A stretch of DNA of 64,000 bases, from NCBI RefSeq assembly GCF_002028545.1, contig NZ_MWPQ01000025.1, positions 62,001-126,000 on the forward strand, read 5' to 3'. The DNA is from Nitrobacter vulgaris (lineage in GTDB: Bacteria > Pseudomonadota > Alphaproteobacteria > Rhizobiales > Xanthobacteraceae). The notes under the pieces were generated by a model. The model worked only from the letters and a program-made list of their open reading frames with translations, searched no databases and was not told the DNA's origin. Each line of letters starts with the position of its first letter. The stretch's first letter is position 1. The position numbers were made by a program, and so were the translations under genes. Shown here one piece after another: positions 56,934-64,000 of the stretch.

Positions 56934-58391
56934 ATGAAGCCTGCATCGCGCGACACGCTGCCGGAAGCCGATGAAACGCTCGATCCAGACGACTGGAACA
57001 AGCTTCGAGCGGAGGGGCACCGGATGCTCGATGATATGTTCAATCATATAGCCAAGGTTCGCGAGCGCCCGGTATGGCGGCCGATACCGGCGGAAACGCG
57101 CGCCCGTTTCCGCGAAGAGCTGCCGCGAGAGGGCGCCGATGTGGCCGACATTTATCGGGAGTTTGCCGAGTACATCGCTCCGTACACCGCCGGGAATGTC
57201 CACCCCGGATTCATGGGATGGGTCAACGGCGGCGGCACGGCTGTCGGGATGCTGGCCGAAATGCTGGCGGCGGGGTTGAATACCAATGTCGCCGGCCGCG
57301 ATCAGATGCCGATCGAAGTCGAGCGGCAGATCGTTCTGTGGGTCCGGCAGATGTTCGGCTTTCCCGATACCGCGAGCGGCATCTTCGTCACGGGAACGTC
57401 GATGGCGAACCTGATGGGAATTCTGGTGGCGCGTTCAGCGCGAATCGGCCCGTCCGTGCGCCAGCGGGGCTTGATGGATCGCGGCGCCGGTCTCATCGCC
57501 TATACATCGGTTGCGACGCATGGCTGCATTGCCCAGGCCATGGACCTCGCAGGCTTCGGCACCGACGCCCTGCGGCGGATTCCGGTTGACCGCTGTCATC
57601 GCATCGATGCCGATGCGTTGCGTGCGCAGGTCGCCGTCGATCGCGCCGCGGGACTTGAACCATTTCTCGTGATCGGGTCGGCGGGAACAGTCGACATCGG
57701 AGCGATTGACGATCTTGCGGCGCTGCATGGCGTGTGCCGCGACGAGAAACTATGGCTGCATATCGACGGCGCATTCGGCGCTCTCGGGGTCTTGTCGCCG
57801 GAGATTGCACCTCGCCTCGCAGGAATTGAAAGCGCCGACTCCATTGCTTTCGATTTCCACAAATGGGGACAGGTGCCCTACGACGCGGGCTTCCTTCTCG
57901 TTCGCGACGGCGAACAGCACCGCCGCACATTTGCGGCGCCGGTCGCCTATCTGCGCCGGGAAACGCGCGGGCTTGCGGCGGGCTCGCCGTGGCCATGCGA
58001 CTACGGCCCGGATATGTCCCGCGGCTTTCGCGCGTTGAAGACGTGGTTCACGTTGAAAGCCTACGGCACCGAAAGGCTCGGCGCGATGATCGGCCGGACC
58101 TGCGCGCTGGCGCGCTGCCTGGAAGCGCAGATCGCGGCCGAACCAAAACTCGAACTGCTCGCGCCGGTGCAACTCAACATCGTGTGCTTCCGCTATCGGG
58201 CCGACGATGCCGACAGGGTCAATGCGGAAATCGTCGCATTGCTGCACGAGTCGGGAATCGCAGCGCCGTCCACGACCATGCTGGACGGTCGGCTCGCGAT
58301 CCGCGCGGCGATCGTCAATCATCGCACCGGAATGCGCGACATCGAAGCGCTGGTATCAGCGGTGCTGGAATTCGGCGCGCGCGAAACCTGA
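56934..58391 (+). CDS. PLP-dependent decarboxylase, group II (aromatic-L-amino-acid decarboxylase-like)
   Basis: A 485-residue enzyme of the DDC/GAD/tyrosine decarboxylase family. Features: HPGFMGWVNGGGTAVGMLAEMLAAGLN near residue 95, FVTGTSMANLMGILVAR, and the Schiff-base lysine at residue 310 in FDFHKWGQV. It would decarboxylate an aromatic or acidic amino acid; the substrate is not evident. ATG 56934 has GGGGAG 8 bp upstream. Its place in the middle of flagellar genes (between flgL and flbT) is odd and probably a chance insertion in the block; its base composition and codon use look like its neighbours'. Confidence 0.9.
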   Translation: MKPASRDTLPEADETLDPDDWNKLRAEGHRMLDDMFNHIAKVRERPVWRPIPAETRARFREELPREGADVADIYREFAEYIAPYTAGNVHPGFMGWVNGGGTAVGMLAEMLAAGLNTNVAGRDQMPIEVERQIVLWVRQMFGFPDTASGIFVTGTSMANLMGILVARSARIGPSVRQRGLMDRGAGLIAYTSVATHGCIAQAMDLAGFGTDALRRIPVDRCHRIDADALRAQVAVDRAAGLEPFLVIGSAGTVDIGAIDDLAALHGVCRDEKLWLHIDGAFGALGVLSPEIAPRLAGIESADSIAFDFHKWGQVPYDAGFLLVRDGEQHRRTFAAPVAYLRRETRGLAAGSPWPCDYGPDMSRGFRALKTWFTLKAYGTERLGAMIGRTCALARCLEAQIAAEPKLELLAPVQLNIVCFRYRADDADRVNAEIVALLHESGIAAPSTTMLDGRLAIRAAIVNHRTGMRDIEALVSAVLEFGARET

Positions 58392-58430
58392 AGCCGTGAC
58401 GGCCGCGCGCCCGCGTCGGCGCGTATTATG

Positions 58431-58475
58431 GCGTTTTCGAGCGAAGTGGATACCGGTTCGCGATCGAAATACGCG
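58431..58475 (+). repeat. Composite intergenic palindromic element, family A, copy 3 (core only)
   Basis: Core from GCGTTTTCGAGCGAAG to a degenerate right arm GAAATACGC, with ACCGGTTCGCG in the middle. It lies between the decarboxylase and flbT stops (convergent). The second palindrome is not clearly present. Confidence 0.7.
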
Positions 58476-58547
58476 CAGATTGATCGAAGGCATTTTCTTT
58501 CTGCTAACCGGATTCCACTTGACCGGAAATGCTCGCGCGGCGTGATG

Positions 58548-58976
58548 TCAGGCGGAGCGTCGTCTGCTGTCGGCGCGATCGGCGGTGCTGTCGCTCATAC
58601 CCGCCAGCTTCTTTTCGTAGGCGATCAATTTCTTGACTTCCTTCAGCGCCTTGTAGAGGTCGCCGTTGAGGATGTCGTTGTTGATGCCCTCGATGATCGG
58701 CCACGCGCCCGGCATGGTGGTGATGATGTCGCGCAGCAGGCTGAAATACGTGCCGTGATTGATCTGTGGCTCCGGCGACAGGTACATCAGTTGCACCGCG
58801 AGGTAGATCAGCTTGGCGGGTGTGTCCGCTGTTTCAGGCGTCAAAATGTCCTTCTCGCGAAGGATCGGAATCTTGTCGCCTTCGATCAAAAGCCGCGCGC
58901 GCTGGTCGGTGTTGGTGACAACGCAGGCGCCGATGATGATGCGTTCATGCGGCTTCAATTCGACTTTCAGCGCCAT
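58548..58976 (-). CDS. flbT: Flagellin regulator FlbT
   Basis: A 142-residue member of the FlbT family; the RIIIGACVVTN and EGDKIPILREKDIL segments and the C-terminal LKEVKKLIAYEKKLAG helix are typical. In Caulobacter FlbT binds flagellin mRNA and limits its translation until hook completion; FlaF acts in the opposite sense. Here it is transcribed opposite to the two flagellin genes, with its 5' end facing them, and flaF is 4.4 kb away on the other strand. Cytoplasmic, no unusual features. Confidence 0.94.
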   Translation of the reverse strand: MALKVELKPHERIIIGACVVTNTDQRARLLIEGDKIPILREKDILTPETADTPAKLIYLAVQLMYLSPEPQINHGTYFSLLRDIITTMPGAWPIIEGINNDILNGDLYKALKEVKKLIAYEKKLAGMSDSTADRADSRRRSA

Positions 58977-59331
58977 GACGGTTTCCTGTCATTGAATGAA
59001 GCGTGCCGGAACGCACGGCACTGCCATTCGCTGCGAAATGCGGCGGACGGCCGCGTCGGCGCGAGCATCGCGGACAGTCTGGCCGTGATCCTTCCCGATT
59101 GTGGTTAACGCCGGGTAAACGGCGGTAGCGGCCACCGGAAATGAAATGTCCTTGAATCCCGTCCATACCGGCGCAAATCAAGCCATGCGCTCGCTTCGGC
59201 CGCCGGCCGAACAGCCGCGCGAGTCTGCGATTGGCTTCATGCTTTCTTAGAGTCTTCACACCAGTGTGGCGCCTCGCCGAGGATCTTCGGCGTATGGGCG
59301 TATGTGTATTCACACCAGAAAGGTATGAAAG
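58977..59331. other. 355-bp divergent region flbT-flagellin 1
   Basis: No gene. The promoters of flbT and of flagellin 1 should lie here, but no sigma-54 or sigma-28 box of good quality is visible. The 75 bp before the flagellin start form a structured leader (described separately). Confidence 0.55.
59255..59318 (+). promoter_or_regulatory. Structured leader of flagellin 1 mRNA
   Basis: Two copies of TTCACACCAG (59255-59264 and 59309-59318) flank the hairpin CGCCGA / TCGGCG (59275-59280 and 59287-59292). The first copy also forms a small hairpin CACAC-CA-GTGTG. The second copy lies 14 bp before the start codon. A region like this is a candidate target for FlbT, which in Caulobacter binds flagellin leaders. 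Confidence 0.4.
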
Positions 59332-60942
59332 ATGTCCGATATCGTTCTCTCCGCATCGGTTCGCCAGAATCTGCTTTCCCTCCAGTCAACCGCTGATCTG
59401 CTCTCCACCACGCAGAACCGTCTTGCCACCGGCAACAAGGTCAACTCGGCGCTCGACAACCCGACCAACTTCTTCACCGCGCAGGGCCTCAACAACCGCG
59501 CCAGCGACATCAACAACCTGCTCGACTCGATCGGCAACGGCGTGCAAGTGCTGCAGGCTGCCAACACCGGCATCACCTCGCTGCAGAAGCTGGTCGATAC
59601 CGCCAAGTCGATCGCCAACCAGGCGCTCCAGGCGACCACGGGATATTCGACCAAGTCGCAGGCGACCACTGCCGCCATCACCGGCGCGACGGCGGACAAC
59701 CTGCTCGGACCGGGCGGCGCTCCGACTGACCGGACCGTGACCGGCTCGGCGGTTAACAACGACGACACCGGTGGCGCAGCGGCGATCACGACTGCGACCA
59801 AGCTGGCTGGTACGGCGGGTGCGGGTTCGGACAACCTTGCGTCCAATATCAGCGCATCCGACACCATCGTTGTGAACGGCAAGACGATTTCGTTCAACAG
59901 CGGTTCCGGCACTAGCGGTTCGGCGACGGCTGGCACGCTCTCGATTGACGTGACCACCGGTGACGTGGGCGATGTCCTCGATGCCATTGATGCGATCACG
60001 GGCAATACTGCTGGCACGTCCACGATTGCGGCCGGTGCGATTTCGATCCACACCGGTACGGCCCAGGATCTGGTGATCAGCGGATCTGCTCTCACCAAGC
60101 TTGGTCTTACCGCCAACACCTACGCCCGCACGGCCGGAACTCCGGCTGCGCTCGATGGCAAGACGTTGACGATCGCCGCGACCGACGGTGGCACCGCGAC
60201 CAGCATCACGTTTGGTACGGGCGGCGTGACGACCCTCGATCAGTTGAACACGGCGCTGGCCGCGAACAACCTGTCGGCCTCGATCAGCACGGCCGGCGCG
60301 CTGACCTTCACCACCACCAACGATCATGCCCATGCCACGATCGGTGCGTTCGGTGGTACGGCGGTTGCCGCTGGTGCAGGCCTGTTCGGAGCTTCCGTGA
60401 CGGTGAGTGCGCCGGTGGAAGACGCCAACGCGCAGAACAACCGCGCCACGCTGATCAGCCAGTACAACGCGGTGATCGACCAGATCAAGACCACCGCGCA
60501 GGATTCGTCCTTCAACGGCGTCAACCTGTTGAATGGCGATCAGCTCAAGCTGGTGTTCAACGAAACCGGCAAGTCCACCCTGACCATTCAGGGCGTGACC
60601 TTTGATCCGGCTGGCCTCGGCCTCGCGTCGCTGGTCAAGGGCACCGACTTCCTCGACAACGCCTCGACCAACAAGGTTCTGGACTCGCTCAACAACGCGT
60701 CCGGCACGCTGCGCTCGCAGGCTTCGACCTTCGGTTCGAACCTGTCGATCGTGCAGATCCGTCAGGACTTCTCGAAGACCCTGATCAACGTGTTGCAGCC
60801 CGGCTCGTCCACCCTGCCGCTGGCTGCCCCCAACGAGGAAGCGGCGAACAGCCGGGCGCTGGCCCCCCGCCAGTCGATCGCGGTGTCGGCGCTCGCGCTG
60901 GCCAACCAGTCGCAGCAGAGCGTGCTGCAGCTGCTCCGCTAA
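59332..60942 (+). CDS. fliC: Flagellin (copy 1)
   Basis: A filament protein of 536 residues. The conserved D0/D1 ends are present: SDIVLSASVRQNLLSLQSTA and ATGNKVNSALDNPTNFFTA at the N terminus, and QASTFGSNLSIVQIRQDFS with QSIAVSALALANQSQQS at the C terminus. The middle (about residues 100-370) is a long variable insert of Thr/Ala/Gly-rich beta repeats. A strong terminator follows. It is the first of two tandem genes; the ends are nearly the same as in copy 2, the middle differs. Preceded by a structured leader. No start ambiguity. Confidence 0.95.
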   Translation: MSDIVLSASVRQNLLSLQSTADLLSTTQNRLATGNKVNSALDNPTNFFTAQGLNNRASDINNLLDSIGNGVQVLQAANTGITSLQKLVDTAKSIANQALQATTGYSTKSQATTAAITGATADNLLGPGGAPTDRTVTGSAVNNDDTGGAAAITTATKLAGTAGAGSDNLASNISASDTIVVNGKTISFNSGSGTSGSATAGTLSIDVTTGDVGDVLDAIDAITGNTAGTSTIAAGAISIHTGTAQDLVISGSALTKLGLTANTYARTAGTPAALDGKTLTIAATDGGTATSITFGTGGVTTLDQLNTALAANNLSASISTAGALTFTTTNDHAHATIGAFGGTAVAAGAGLFGASVTVSAPVEDANAQNNRATLISQYNAVIDQIKTTAQDSSFNGVNLLNGDQLKLVFNETGKSTLTIQGVTFDPAGLGLASLVKGTDFLDNASTNKVLDSLNNASGTLRSQASTFGSNLSIVQIRQDFSKTLINVLQPGSSTLPLAAPNEEAANSRALAPRQSIAVSALALANQSQQSVLQLLR

Positions 60943-60966
60943 TCGCAAACGCATCTCAGACGACGG

Positions 60967-60995
60967 AAACGGCGGGGAAACCCCCGCCGTTTTTT
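60967..60995 (+). terminator. Rho-independent terminator of flagellin 1
   Basis: An 11-bp stem AAACGGCGGGG / CCCCGCCGTTT with a 4-nt loop (60967-60977 and 60982-60992) running into six T. It starts 24 bp after the flagellin stop. Confidence 0.9.
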
Positions 60996-61435
60996 GTTGT
61001 AGCGTTTCGAGCGAAGTGGACACGAGGTTCGCGTGAAGAAAACGCGCCAAACAAAAAAGCTAAGGGTTCGGGTTTGATTTCATCAAAGCGGAATAGCTTT
61101 AGCCGGCGGTCCAATTCTTCTGAAGCCGGATTGTCAGTGCTTGTTCATGAGGTCTTGAAAGAACGGCGAAAATTGCTCGTGGGGCGATGCTTCCGAGCTA
61201 TTGAATTTCGTAGTCAACATAGTAGGACAAAACCCTCATCCGCCTTGCATTCTGCCGATTGAGTTCAGAAAGGACGTGCGCGCCAAGAATGTCACGACTG
61301 CTTTCTTGTGGCCGCGACGATCGAGCGGGGATTAATCCTGGGTTAACCATAAATTAAAACGTCTTGTTCACCTTTCCGACCAGCGACCGGCTCTTGGGGC
61401 GAGTTGGCGTCCGCGCAGGTTAGGGAAGGCCAGTC
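60996..61435. other. Intergenic region between the flagellin genes
   Basis: No gene seen. Contains a full family A repeat (61002-61102) and then about 330 bp with lower GC; the AT-rich stretch TTAACCATAAATTAAAACG (61343-61361) could hold the promoter of flagellin 2, but I cannot assign boxes. Confidence 0.5.
61002..61102 (+). repeat. Composite intergenic palindromic element, family A, copy 4
   Basis: Core at 61002-61046 (GCGTTTCGAGCG..GAAAACGCG), spacer with AAAAAGCTAAGG, second palindromic part around 61060-61102. Slightly diverged, directly after the flagellin 1 terminator. Confidence 0.78.
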
Positions 61436-63052
61436 ATGTCCGACATCGTTCTCTCGGCATCCGTTCGCCAGAATTTGCTCTCGCTGCAGTCTACTGCCGA
61501 TTTGCTGGCGCAAACGCAGAACCGTCTTGCCACCGGCAAGAAGGTCAACACGGCCCTCGACAATCCGACCAATTATTTCACTGCAGCAGCGCTCGACAAC
61601 CGCGCCAACGATATCAGCAATCTGCTTGACGGCATCGGCAACGGCATACAGGTGCTGCAGGCGGCCAATACCGGCCTGACCTCGCTGCAGAAGCTGGTGG
61701 ACACGGCGAAGTCGGTCGCCAATCAGGTTCTGCAATCCCAGGTCGGCTATTCACAGAAATCGTCGGTGGAAAGTCTTCCCGTAACGGGCGCGACCGCGCT
61801 CGATCTCAGAGGCACGACACCGTTTACAAATGTCGCCGCAACGCCCGGCACCGCCCTGAAGACCGGCACCGCCAACGCCGCCGCGACCGGCGCCACCCTT
61901 ATCAGCGCGCTGACCGACGGCGCGGTTGCGACGCCGACCGGCCCCGCGGCCGGCGAGAGCTTTTCCGTCAACGGCAAGACCATCACGTTCGCGGCGTCGG
62001 GCGCGGCGACGACCGACCCTTCCGGAAACGTCACGATCGGCATCGACCAGACACTCAGTGCGTTGACCGGCGTGATCGATGCGCTGAACGGCAACACCAC
62101 GCCCGCCACCGCATCGACAGTCAACGGCAGCGGGCAGATCGCGCTCAACACCGGTATCGCTCATGACCTGGCGCTGACGGACTCCACGCCGGCCGGAGTT
62201 CTCGCAAAGCTAGGCTTGAGCGCGGGAACGACGGCGCGCGGCGGGGGCGCGGGAAACCTCGACGGCAAGACGCTAACGATCGGGGCAACCGGCGGCGGCG
62301 TCGCGACCAACGTCACGTTCGGTGACGGCACCAACGGTACCGTCAGAACCCTTAACGACCTGAACGCGCAGCTTGCTTCAAACAATCTCCAGGCCACGAT
62401 CAATTCGGCAGGCGTTATCACGATCTCGACCGCCAACGAGGCTGCCGCAGAGACCATTGGCACGATCGGCGGAACCGCGGCCGGCGCGGGATATGCCTTC
62501 AATGGCCTTGTCGCCGGCGCGCCCGTTCAAGATTCAGCGGTTCAGGCGGCTCGCGCCGGCCTCGTCAATCAATACAACAACATCATTCAGCAGATAAACA
62601 CGACGGCGTCGGACTCGTCTTTCAACGGCATTAATCTGCTGAGCGGCGACACGCTGAAGCTCATCTTCAACGAGACCGCAAAGTCCACGCTCACGATCAC
62701 CGGCACCAACATGAATGCAGCTGGCCTTGGACTGTCGGCCCTGACGGTGGGCATCGACTTCCTGGACAACGGCTCGGCCAACAGCGTGATCGCCAGCCTC
62801 GACAGAGCGTCGACCACCCTGCGCACGCAGGCTTCGACGCTTGGTTCGAACCTGTCGATCGTGCAAATCCGTCAGGACTTCTCGAAGAACCTTATCAACG
62901 TGTTACAGACCGGCTCGTCGAACCTGACCCTCGCCGACACCAACGAGGAAGCGGCAAACAGCCAAGCGCTGGCCACCCGTCAGTCGATCGCGGTGTCCGC
63001 ACTGGCGCTGGCCAACCAGTCACAACAGAGCGTCCTGCAATTGCTACGCTGA
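61436..63052 (+). CDS. fliC: Flagellin (copy 2)
   Basis: A second filament protein, 538 residues. The first about 95 and last about 120 residues are nearly the same as in copy 1 (for example RQNLLSLQSTADLL and QASTLGSNLSIVQIRQDFS), with a diverged middle, so the two probably arose by tandem duplication and the ends are held by selection or gene conversion. Two flagellins may be coassembled or used at different positions of the filament. GGGAAGG upstream is a good ribosome-binding site. Confidence 0.95.
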   Translation: MSDIVLSASVRQNLLSLQSTADLLAQTQNRLATGKKVNTALDNPTNYFTAAALDNRANDISNLLDGIGNGIQVLQAANTGLTSLQKLVDTAKSVANQVLQSQVGYSQKSSVESLPVTGATALDLRGTTPFTNVAATPGTALKTGTANAAATGATLISALTDGAVATPTGPAAGESFSVNGKTITFAASGAATTDPSGNVTIGIDQTLSALTGVIDALNGNTTPATASTVNGSGQIALNTGIAHDLALTDSTPAGVLAKLGLSAGTTARGGGAGNLDGKTLTIGATGGGVATNVTFGDGTNGTVRTLNDLNAQLASNNLQATINSAGVITISTANEAAAETIGTIGGTAAGAGYAFNGLVAGAPVQDSAVQAARAGLVNQYNNIIQQINTTASDSSFNGINLLSGDTLKLIFNETAKSTLTITGTNMNAAGLGLSALTVGIDFLDNGSANSVIASLDRASTTLRTQASTLGSNLSIVQIRQDFSKNLINVLQTGSSNLTLADTNEEAANSQALATRQSIAVSALALANQSQQSVLQLLR

Positions 63053-63377
63053 TGACGTAAGCTCGGCGAATGTCACGAGATTCGCTTGCCGTGAAGGCTC
63101 CGGCGAATGTGAAAATCGAAAAAACACCGCAACGAGGCCAAGCGTTTTCGAGCGAAGTGGATACCGGTTCGCGTGACGAAAACGCGTCAGAATAACAATC
63201 TAGAAACTTTGTTTCTAATTCCAGTCAGGAGCAAAGCGGCACCATTGCAGAACCCGCTGCATTTGCCACTTTTTCGACGCATGTGAAAACACCGAGTAAC
63301 CCATTTTAAAGGTGGTGCTGATAGACATTCGGCAACGCGAAGTTGCGTGCGCCCTTTCTTTTTCCCCCGAGGTTTAG
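63053..63377. other. 325-bp intergenic region flagellin 2-flaF
   Basis: No gene. About 95 bp are a family A repeat (63142-63235). No terminator with a T-tract was found after flagellin 2, so readthrough into flaF is possible. CCCCCGAGG precedes the flaF start as ribosome-binding site. Confidence 0.55.
63142..63235 (+). repeat. Composite intergenic palindromic element, family A, copy 5
   Basis: Core at 63142-63186, spacer AATAACAATCTAGAAAC, then a degenerate second palindrome TTTCTAATTCCAGTCAGGAGC (63214-63234). Apart from the changed palindrome it matches copy 1 closely in core and spacer. Confidence 0.8.
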
Positions 63378-63743
63378 ATGTCGAATGCTGCTCAAGCCTA
63401 TGCCCGGACGGCTCAAACCTCGTCGTCTCCGCGTGAAATCGAGGCGCAGGCTTTACTGAAAGCGGCGCGGCAGCTTCGGGAGATCCAGGACAACTGGAAA
63501 GGGCCCGACAGTGACATGCAAAAGGCGCTGCTGTTCAACCGCCGTTTGTGGTCGATCTTCATGAGTGCGGCGGACAGCGAGAGTAACCCGCAGCCGCTGG
63601 AGGTTCGTCAGAACATCGCCAACATCGGCGTTTTCGTGATGAAGCAGACAGTCGACATGCAGATAAATCCAGACCCTGCGAAGCTGACGGCGCTGATCGA
63701 CATCAACTGCAATCTCGCAGCCGGCTTGTCCGGTCGAGCGTAA
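63378..63743 (+). CDS. flaF: Flagellin regulator FlaF
   Basis: A 121-residue FlaF family protein; the segments YARTAQTSSSPREIEAQALLKAARQL and ALLFNRRLWSIFMSAADSESNP-like are characteristic. In Caulobacter it works together with FlbT to control flagellin synthesis and secretion. It follows flagellin 2. Whether it is transcribed with it is not clear because of the repeat between. FlbT and FlaF are both present here, a typical alphaproteobacterial set. Confidence 0.94.
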   Translation: MSNAAQAYARTAQTSSSPREIEAQALLKAARQLREIQDNWKGPDSDMQKALLFNRRLWSIFMSAADSESNPQPLEVRQNIANIGVFVMKQTVDMQINPDPAKLTALIDINCNLAAGLSGRA

Positions 63744-63769
63744 TCCCCGTCACAGACGGAGCCGGATCA

Positions 63770-64000
63770 TTGGCCGACGTCCTGAATATCCTGGCATCGA
63801 ACTACACAACGGTCGGTCAGAACGTCAATCTGAACACCGGAAGGTATGTTAACGTCGATCCCAAGGTTTTCGAAGGCACATGGAGCGGCAAGTACGCCAA
63901 CCAGAAGCCGTTCTCCGTGACGATTTCCGGCGTCAATGGTTTCCGCGCCAAGGCCAAGTACCAGTACGGAAGCACGATCAAGTATCAGGAAGTTCTGATA
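63770..64000 (+). CDS. Unknown small protein, 5' part only (TTG start)
   Basis: An open frame runs from a TTG at 63770 to the window end (77 codons). GGAG at 63758-63761 is 8 bp before it. The protein begins LADVLNILASNYTTVGQNVNLN and continues with alternating polar residues; no known domain is apparent. The position 27 bp after flaF suggests a flagellar or coregulated function. The end of the gene lies outside the window. Confidence 0.6.
   Translation, partial: MADVLNILASNYTTVGQNVNLNTGRYVNVDPKVFEGTWSGKYANQKPFSVTISGVNGFRAKAKYQYGSTIKYQEVLI

Noticed and set aside
59164-59185. GG-N10-GC in the flbT-flagellin gap, possible sigma-54 promoter
   Set aside because: Flanking bases do not match TGGCA or TTGC.
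59386-61050. 554-codon open frame on the minus strand
   Set aside because: Antisense to flagellin 1; the long opening is a side effect of biased codon use and repeated Thr/Ala/Gly codons.

Overview
The window is a continuous stretch of alphaproteobacterial chromosome with high GC, dense genes and no phage, insertion sequence, CRISPR or RNA gene that I can see. Gene content points to the Bradyrhizobium / Rhodopseudomonas / Nitrobacter / Afipia group (Nitrobacteraceae). The pointers are: a recN-ligA pair, FlbT and FlaF flagellin regulators, a bacteriophytochrome with an HWE kinase, a very large GPR/RgsE-like polar-growth protein, general-stress (EcfG-type) promoter motifs, and many copies of about 100 bp composite palindromic intergenic elements. 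I cannot name the genus with confidence.

Region 1 (1-28.6 kb) is mostly cell envelope. After recN and ligA come a fumarylacetoacetase-family hydrolase, an MsbA-like ABC exporter and galE. A complete ADP-heptose route for the lipopolysaccharide inner core follows (waaC, gmhB, gmhA, waaF, hldD, hldE). Next are a FlaA1/CapD-like membrane dehydratase, an integral-membrane flippase-like protein, a UDP-glucuronate-type epimerase and a mannose-1-phosphate guanylyltransferase. An oxidoreductase/aminotransferase pair that fits GnnA-GnnB (2,3-diamino sugar for lipid A) precedes the lipid II flippase murJ. The end of the region holds an orphan form II CoxL-like molybdoenzyme, a secreted CHRD protein, a RAM-only Lrp-like protein, thiD, an LpxH-like phosphoesterase and a GT4 glycosyltransferase.

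Region 2 (28.6-51 kb) is mixed. It has an acidic unknown protein, a dipeptide epimerase, and the roughly 1,800-residue GPR/RgsE-like protein with 44-residue (4 x 11) repeats. Then come an Hpt protein, a 2Fe-2S ferredoxin and a ferredoxin-NADP reductase. A heme oxygenase-bacteriophytochrome operon follows, with a good EcfG-type promoter. The rest is an SGNH hydrolase, a UPF0104 membrane protein, small membrane proteins, a universal stress protein, a SixA-like phosphatase, an FAD oxidoreductase and an exported MsrB.

Region 3 (51-64 kb) is a flagellar filament and hook block: flgE (with a sigma-54-type promoter), flgK, flgL, an embedded PLP-dependent decarboxylase, flbT on the opposite strand, two tandem flagellins, flaF and the start of a small unknown gene. 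FlgE and both flagellins carry a related inserted module.

The most useful leads are: the two EcfG-type promoters (phytochrome operon and CHRD gene), the GPR-like protein and its repeat logic, the shared hook/flagellin insert, paired inverted repeats ahead of hldD, and the two families of composite intergenic repeats.
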